64,000 nucleotides of DNA, taken from NCBI GenBank assembly GCA_039619475.1, contig CM077115.1, positions 103,166,393-103,230,392 on the forward strand, given 5' to 3'. Both the position numbers and the translations under genes were made by a program. Shown one piece after another: positions 37,001 through 46,000 of the stretch (positions within the stretch are counted from its first letter, which is position 1; every line of letters starts with the position of its first letter). Source of the stretch: Icerya purchasi (taxonomy: Eukaryota; Arthropoda; Insecta; Hemiptera; Monophlebidae). The notes beneath the pieces were generated by a model that saw only the letters and a list, made by a program, of their open reading frames with translations, made no database searches and was not told the origin of the DNA.

Positions 37001-40000
37001 TAATGAAATCTTTCGCTCCGTTCTTCACTATAATCACCTACGTTTTGTGGGAATCGATCTAAGTGGTTGTGGAGGTAGTGAAGTTTTATGCTCATATTAC
37101 AACCGTGACTATTAAAGTTAGAAAACATAGTTTCTACTAATTTTGTGTAATTTTCTGCTTTATGATTTTCAAGAAAATTTTGTACAACTCCAAAAAATAA
37201 GCACCAGCATTTTGTTACGGTTGTTCAAAAGAACACATTTTAAACTATGTTTTGAGCTATCGATAAAAAGACTCTATTCGTCCGGTGTGTATTCTGATAA
37301 ATCCATTGCTTCTAAAAATCTTCTTATATCATTACAGAATACCAGGTTATTTTTTTGAGAGAAAAAAAGCAGCAGATCCGTTTCTCTTTTATTATAAAGT
37401 GTAATGTTAGTACCCGATTTAAGCAGATTCTTTTCATTTAATCTGAAGGCGAGTAATTCTGAAGACTTTTTTAAAAGGTTCATGTCTCGTTTAGTTCTTG
37501 TTGATTAGAACATTGAAGCTTGTCTGCATCTGCTTCAAAATCACTATCGCTGTCTGATTGCACATTACCGCCTTTATCGGACATTGATATTTCGTTTTCC
37601 GAGAGTCTCGGCAGACTGTTAAATAATGGAATGGAGATTTCGTCTGAATGCGGTACCGGTTTCTTCGCTGAATTAAGATCGGGATATGTCCATTTGTGTC
37701 TATTGTTCCGAGAAGTGCCTTCGATATTTACCATACAAAAATAGCAATCATCATAACGGTTCCTTGGTTCTCTTCAAACCATTGGTACTCCGAACTTTAG
37801 GCGTTTTCTCTTTCTAACTGTCCACTATCACAAATGTTCAACACATGTTTTACACGCCAAATGTGGCGTCTAAGCTTTATCCTGGTCTCCCAAGTGAACG
37901 CCAAAATAAGCAAGATATCACTGTTTCACAAAGGCAGAAATAGGTTTTCTGCTTTCTTTTAAAGTGTATTCGACACACACATAACAAAAAACGTCGAGGC
38001 GATTCACACAGCTGCGTCTGCTTGTGGATGGTATGGTTCTCATTAACTCTATTATGAGACTAAATAACGCCGAAAACGAAAACTAACTAAAAGCACAACT
38101 ACAATTACGCAAACACAATCGTAAACTGAACCGGATACAGCGGTGGCAGATTCCGGGTAATATATATCGGCGATTGTGAAAGAGTGGGGGTTAGGCAGGT
38201 ATAAAAGGTCTAAGTTGTACGGTTAACGGCAATTTTTATTGCCTAATATAATCTAGTTTTAGGTACCACGTTTCCGTTTAGGCCTGTAAAGGTACCATTA
38301 TTTTACTATTTGTACCTTTTATAATCTCGAAAACAAGAGCTGCTACAAAAAAAAAAAGAAAAACTAGGTATTTTGAATTCAGCGCATCAAGTATATCCAA
38401 AATCAGTTCTAAGTTTTCTGGCACCAAAAAAAAAAAAAAAAAAAAGGGAAAAAAAAGTTAGCCTGTGTTATATACACTGTTAAACTGTCGTCGCGATAGC
38501 CTGACTGTTAGAGCATTTAGCTTCCGTTACGGAAGTCTTGAGTTCGATCCCAGGCGGCAACATAAATTATTACGAAAATTAAATTAAATAATCTCTAATA
38601 GTTATGTGGAAAGCAATGGAAAACTACCGCGTATCTCATCACACGCACGCTAGTTAGTATGCAAACAAGCACACTTGGGGCTGCATTTGTAGTCGATAAT
38701 AAGCGGCTACAATCACGCATACACTCGTGTTCACATAACAATCGCCATGAACATTACTCAAAACTTTCTAAGGAAAATGTTGATTTTTATCGCGAAAATT
38801 CCTTTAATGTAGTAATTAGTACTGTTACAAACATCGATTTTTTTTTTGGTATTTTTTTTGAATTTTATCAAAAATAAGTATTGCATATGTTCTTAAAATG
38901 TTAATTTTTAGTAAACAATGTAGAAATAAATTGGTCTGTTTTTAAATGATTTTTACTAACTCGTAAAATATCTTTTACTATTTTTAAATGCTTAAAAGCG
39001 AAAAAAAAAATTCCAAATAATTATTTCGTGAATATGCGTACATTTTTCTAAATTAAGTAAGGATTTATTTGAAGAGATAATTATAGATCCGTTATGATAA
39101 GGTTTTCAGATTCAGAAGTTTCATTTTTTTTTTTTTATATAGGAATAATGTTTGGCAGATGCTGGCATTAAAAAAAATTTCACTCTCAAGAACATTTCAA
39201 TCAAACTATTGTTAATTTTCATATTATTCTATTTGCCAGTATTCAGGTTGATCCGCCTGGTACTTTTATACGGCGATTGCACCACTTCATATTATGCACT
39301 AATCGGCATAAATACTACATGTGTTCGTATTAATTTATTATACGTGAATTTAAAAATAAATTCCTAATTTTAACTTCCACTACCGAACTTATTTATTAAA
39401 TAGGCGATACTTTATTTATTTTTACATCAGAAGTTCGTTCAATTTACGTACTATTTTTTCTATAAACACAGATAATTTGAAGTAAACTTTATTTGCTTTT
39501 ACAATTTATTAACCCACAAAAATTAAAATTAATAATGAATCGAAAATTTAATTATTTTTCAGCTGTTACATCTTATATGCATATGCGATACTTGGTCATC
39601 AATTCGTCTTGAAATTACACTTCATTGTAAACATGTTTAAAAGGTAAACATTAATAGAAGTAACTTAAATGTGCTTTCACTCAAAAGCAAGCAAGTTGGT
39701 GATTCAAAAAATAAAATATTTATTGAATTTTTAGATCTATTGTTCAGTTGCATGGCATCTTTGAGTTAAAAATAGAGCATGCATTACTCAATCAAAAATG
39801 TAACACGTAAAACTTATTAAAAAATAACTTGTATCTAATGTTAGCATTATACATATATTAGACAATTGAAATTCACCTGAACCAGCGCTAATCGTTCGTA
39901 ATATTTAATGAGCGGTTCATCGTATTGAACATCTCGCTTCTTACAAACAAGTCGGTATATGTCTAATAAAGAAATCGATGACGGATTATCTTCGACCAGT

Positions 40001-43000
40001 CGTAACTGCGGCGATACAGCTACAACCCGGGGTATTGTAAATGTAAGACCGCGACGAGAGGTTTCCTACGAAAATGTGAAATTAAATATCATCAGTACAC
40101 TTCATGAATCGCGTTTATTAAAATAATTAAATTTTAAAAAATACAAAATTTTACTTTATTAACGATTATAAAAATAAACTTCGCGGTCAAATTCAAAAAG
40201 GATGGTCAAAATTAAGATACGCTAATTTTTAATTTTACTTTGAATTCTTAATATTTAAAAAGCAACATTTTCTATGTGTTTGAATGAAATAATTGAAAAC
40301 CCATAAAATTAAACAGAAAATGAATACACAATAAACATCTAACTGAATTTTAAAAACATGCTCATTAAGAAAAAAAGGCGTATTTAATCAAAATCATGTC
40401 CGTATGTACAGCAGATCCGTAACATTTACGATTTCTACATTCATGAGTTTAACATTTGCAAACCAAAAGGTACACCCCCGTTTCAACATTCATAAAATTT
40501 TAAATTCTGAATATGTACCACGCTCGGTTTACTAAAATCTGTATTGAAATTCAACGTTGTTTATTTTTAGATTGTAACAAAAATAACACTAAACAAACAC
40601 TTGTTTGAAATTCTCTATTTATGTTCTATTAATGTAGCCAATAAAATAATTTTGTAACAACGGTATAAAAAAGTGATGGTCATAAACAAGAAGTATGATA
40701 ATTTTTAATTTATATTTATTTATAATTTTAGTTAACTTGTGATTCATATTATAAGAAAATTTTAATGTAATTTAATATTCTTTTCCTTTTTTAAAATTCT
40801 TACAAATCGGTTAAAAAGAAAATTATTTCTCTCGCCGTTTCGGTAAAAGGAGACATAAGATTTGTATAGAAATTTTGGAACGAATTCCTCGCAAATGTTA
40901 AGGGTTTGTTGTATATGATTAACGTATAACGAAAAATATTTATGTATTAAATAAATTTTATAAAAACAATAGTTTATAATTTTTACAACAAATAAGTTTG
41001 AGCTGCTTAATGAAGAGACATCAGATTTTTACAAGAAAGTATAAACAAACGTTCTTTTATTTCAAAATATATCTAATGTTTTTTTGTTTTTGTTTTTTTT
41101 GTGATGGGACGAAGGTTTCCCTGAATTGTTGACCCTCACATTTTGTTTCCGGATCATAATAAAACATCTTCTGACCACCTGCTGCGATTACATGATAAAA
41201 ACGTAACGCAATATTCGAAAAATAGTGCGGGAACTTAGTGAAAATTTCGAGACGGCATTTTATATCTTCGTTAGTAACTACTATACTCAACAGCAGGACA
41301 CATACCAAATTTATAAATTATCCGTCAGTATAATACAAGTTTTACCGTTTGTTGTCAGTAAATTATACTTTCAATGTACATACAGCGCTGCCATTTTTCC
41401 CGAATAAAAAATTATTTTTATTACATGTACCTTAAATTAGTATGTATTTCTACGTGAACCCGTTATAACTGTTTAAAACCAACTTTGTAACATATACTGC
41501 AGGATAAAAGGTACTAGGTATCCGAGCTCATAAACTTTTAACCCGAGACAGCAATAGTATCAATTTTTTTTTTGTTTTTTCGATTTCTATTCAACTTTTA
41601 TTTTAAATTTTACTCACAAAGATCTTACCCGGTGTTCAGCGCACTGTTTATTTTCCAATAACTAAATTTGAACTTCGCCATTATTACTCACAACTTAAAA
41701 TTAAGATTATTAAATTTAATCATTTCAGTTGAGTCATTAAATATTCGGACTTTAGTATTAATTTGATTACTACAAATATACTCGGATCATCGTTAATATA
41801 GTAAGTAATCTCATTGTGTACTTTTTGTTTGGTAAGGTAGTGGTTCAGCATACGCATCAATTGTAAAACAGTTTCTTCGCGTCTAGCATCTGCCATCGCT
41901 GATTCCTGCATAATAAGATAAGCGTACGTTTTGCCATTATGTCCTCGTATGTATAGTCTCCGCGTAGCCATGTTATGTTTCTCCACTACTTCAATTCGTG
42001 GAACAAATCTTGCTATTCGAACATAGTAATGAGAGTGCTGAAAGAAAGAAAGAAAAAAATAATGTTTAATAAATTTCTTTTAAAATAAATAGAGTTACGA
42101 CAGTTCAAACAACCGAATTTTATTTTAATTTAAAAAATTGAATTTTAATTTTCAGTGATTTTTAAATTCATTTATTAAATATTAAACAAATTAAATGTAC
42201 CGTGTGATTGATAAAGACCACACCAACAACATTAACATTATATAAGTGTCCCACAATTCAGTGCGATTTGGGACTACAATATACACTTACTCAGATGCTT
42301 CTTATAAAAAATTTAAAAAATTAAAAGAAACTTATTGTTCTGTTTTGTTAATAATTTAATTGCGTATCTTATGCATCAAAATACATATTAACAACACACT
42401 TAATTTCACAATATGAACATTTTTTATAAAATAATTAAATTATTTTTTACTTTTTTTTTAAGTACTTAAAAATTTCTTAACTAAATTTACCAAAAATCTA
42501 ATATTCAGGATTTTATAACAATACGCATCGAATGGGATACAATCTAGAACTCATCTGTTGAAACGTGAAGAGGTATCTTAAAATTCTAGTGCATATTCAT
42601 ATTTTTTTTTTTAAATTATTTTCTTAAATTTCCCATATTCGAAAACACAAATATATCAAAATTTCCAATTATGATGTCCAAGGTCATTACAAAACCACCT
42701 CCAGCAGAAAATTAATAATCCAATTTATGTTTTCTGCAGAACTAGTGGTTAATAATAAATTTATTACATCAGTATTATTGTTAGTCTTTTATTCGGACGA
42801 TAGACTACAATGATAAAAACCTTACACAAATGTAATTTTTAAAAGTTATTGTTATCTCACTTCAAAAATCAAAATTTATATCGTGTATATATTTGTAAGT
42901 TCAAACAATCGAAAAAAACAGTTCGAATAAATGTCTGTGCCTCACCGTGCGCGCATGTGTGTATCGTAAACAGAATCTGTGACACGTTTGCATTCGAACA

Positions 43001-46000
43001 AATTATGTTTTTACTTTTTTTCGTTCATAATGTAGAATCATGGCTACAGGATTTTAGAAAATTTTGTACACATATATATATATATTAATTACAACGTAAT
43101 TCTTAGACCGGCCCTTATTAGAAAAAAAATCCCAATTTTATGTAACGAATGTTATTATTTTTTGTATCGATACCGGTAGGAATGACGTTGTAAATTTTGA
43201 TCATTTTATACAAAGTATAGAAGTAAAAGAGATAGAAATGTAAGCAAGAGGGGTCAAGGGGCATAGCCCCTTACGAGGCCAATATGGCCGAGTTTTTATA
43301 TATATATATGAGTGTGAGTATATATATATATATATATATATGTGTGTATATATTAAAGTAATTTTGAAAAAAAGTAATTTAGTTATTCTGTAAAATTAAT
43401 CATGATGTGGATTTAGATAGAATGCCAGTCAGTGAGTCCTAATATAGAATATAAATGACTCAATGTTAAAAAAATATACAACAGGTTTTTGAAAAGCACA
43501 AACGAATTCCACGCATAAGAACACCATTCTAGTCAATCATTAATTAAAGAAAAGATAACTTTAAATTATTAATTACAAAGAAGAAATTTTAATAATTATA
43601 AAAAATTATTAAATTGATTTCAAGTATTTATGGCGAAATTTACACACTAATGAATATACAAATTTTAAACTACATTATTAGTGATGTTACCATGCAGTGT
43701 GTGAAATGTTTGAACATGTGAGTGTTATAGTATTTGATTCTAATCTGGTATTATAACCACAATATTTCCTGAATATTATAATTGTTAAATTCTTTATACA
43801 TATGTTTGTTCTTTCAAATTAATACGATTATATTTACAATCGTTGGATGTTGTGAAATAACAAGGCCTCAAAAACGTGAAAATTTTGAATGTAAAAATCA
43901 TAAAACATAATAAATCGATGACCGGGAGGCAGTCTAATATACCGATTTTTAGTTAACAGAAATAAGGTGGTAATGTAATAATTTATATAGACGAATTTTA
44001 CAATTATTTTAGAAAACCAATAGATGCACTAATAAAACAAAGTAAATAGATTAAGGATGAATTTCAATCTCAAAGTAAAAAAGAAGTTCAATAAAATATC
44101 ATATACATTTAGAATACATTGTGGATGTTTCGAGACTCACATTTTGCTTACAGGGTTAATTTAACTCTTTTAGTAGTTTCAAATATTATTTTAGTAAATG
44201 AAAAATAATATTAATATCAATACAAAAGGAAAATAATTCGGCCTCCAGTTTTTAATTTTTGCAATTAATAAATGCGATTTCCACATCATCACCCAGACTT
44301 TTGTTGTATTTTTTAACAATATCATCTCTCGCAATAATTGTTATTAATAAAATAAAAACAAGTAAATACTTACTTTAGGTAACAGAAATTCACCAGGTAA
44401 TTCTATTTCGGCAGTTTGAGCACTGAAATTACTCAAAAATCTGCATTTTTCTTCTATTCTAAATGACCTACAAGAATTAGTTTTAATTTAACACTTGATA
44501 CATGCTATTAACGAAACCGAATAATTTAGAAAGCCGTAAAAGCTACTAACTTCAAACTAGAAATTAATTAAAATTGAAATAATTCTCTTTGCATTTTATC
44601 GAAGGTTTTGATAACATATTCTTAATTATTGTTTTTATAATTTTTGTACTAATATCGCGGAATGCCACTATAGTTTTCTATAATTCTCTTTGTTCCGTTT
44701 CAGATCTATAATGGAAAATATTTACTGCGAAAAGACTATAATGTATTAATTAAGCGGAAATATTACATAGGATTTGAATTTATGCGTGCAGTCCCAGTCG
44801 GTAGATTGCTCTAAGCAGGAAAACATAATATAGTGATGAGAAAGAAAAGAAAAAGTTGAAAAGAAAAAGAGAAAAAAAGAAAAGCGAAAAGAGGAGAATT
44901 TTTTATCAGCAGTTGTACTTTGTGATATTTAATTTTGTGTTTAGTTTTTTTGATCGTACATTGCAAAAAAAATTAAAAAAAAGTTCTGCCTTTCGTTATT
45001 TTAAATTTCTTTAGCTTTCCTCTTTTAAAAGAAATCCCACATTAAACTGATAAATGACACAAAAAAAAATTATTTCTTTATCTACGCGTCTTTGTTTTTA
45101 AATATTATAAATGTATTAACCATCTTGCGTAATAACAATAAAACGTACTTGGGTAAAGAAGAAACTTTTTTTTCTAAAATTCTGATCCATTTTCTTAACT
45201 TTGCGATGAAATTGTGCAACTTCTTAGCGCCAGGAATGTTAAAATCAAAGTCCTCCGTAAACTGTTGTTTCATCTTCTGAAAAACTGGATCGGACATAGT
45301 TATCTGTGTTCTACGGGCTAAACTTTCAGATCCAGCATTACTAAACGGTGTATTTAGCGAACTGCTGTATATTTCTATTGTCAGTGTAAAAACAAAAAAA
45401 AAATCCGGTAAATAAATTGAAGGTTGAGAGGAAAAATATTAAATTTTTACGAAATATAAAATGAATAAACGGACCTCTCTATCGAAATACTTTTGGCATT
45501 TTTGCTTTATTTTCTCCTGTCTTATTTTTAATAGAAAATTTATGTATAAAAACAACTATAACTATGATAAATAAGAATAAAAAACAAAATAAAAAATTGC
45601 AAATTGAAAAAATGCAACTCGTAACTAAAATAACACAAAAAAATTGATTTCAAAATTGGAAAATTTAATCCTTTAGGGCATGATTAGAACTTTAAATATT
45701 ACAATTATTTATTTTTATTCAGACTAAAAACGTATTCGATTATTAGAGCACCAGAATATATGAAAATTACGAATTATTTGGTAAAATAAGAAATTTTATC
45801 AAAAATTGTTCTAAGGAACATTTGAATATTCAACAAAAATTACCTAATCCAGTTCCAAATGTAGAAACCAACTTTCTTAAAAAGTTATGAGTTGACATCG
45901 ATATATTTGCTTCGATTACCGCTCCTCTATTTTCAAATGCTAAAGCGTACGATTTCGCTAAGCCTAGCCTTAATTGACGTAAAACTTCTTCTGACCAGTG

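Noticed and set aside
38487..38561. possible tRNA gene
   Set aside because: A and B boxes are present, but the acceptor stem pairs poorly and the sequence continues into a repeated SINE body.
42849..43088. 79-codon frame, and 39152-39367, 60776-61003
   Set aside because: No recognised family and no conservation evidence available; kept out of the gene list.
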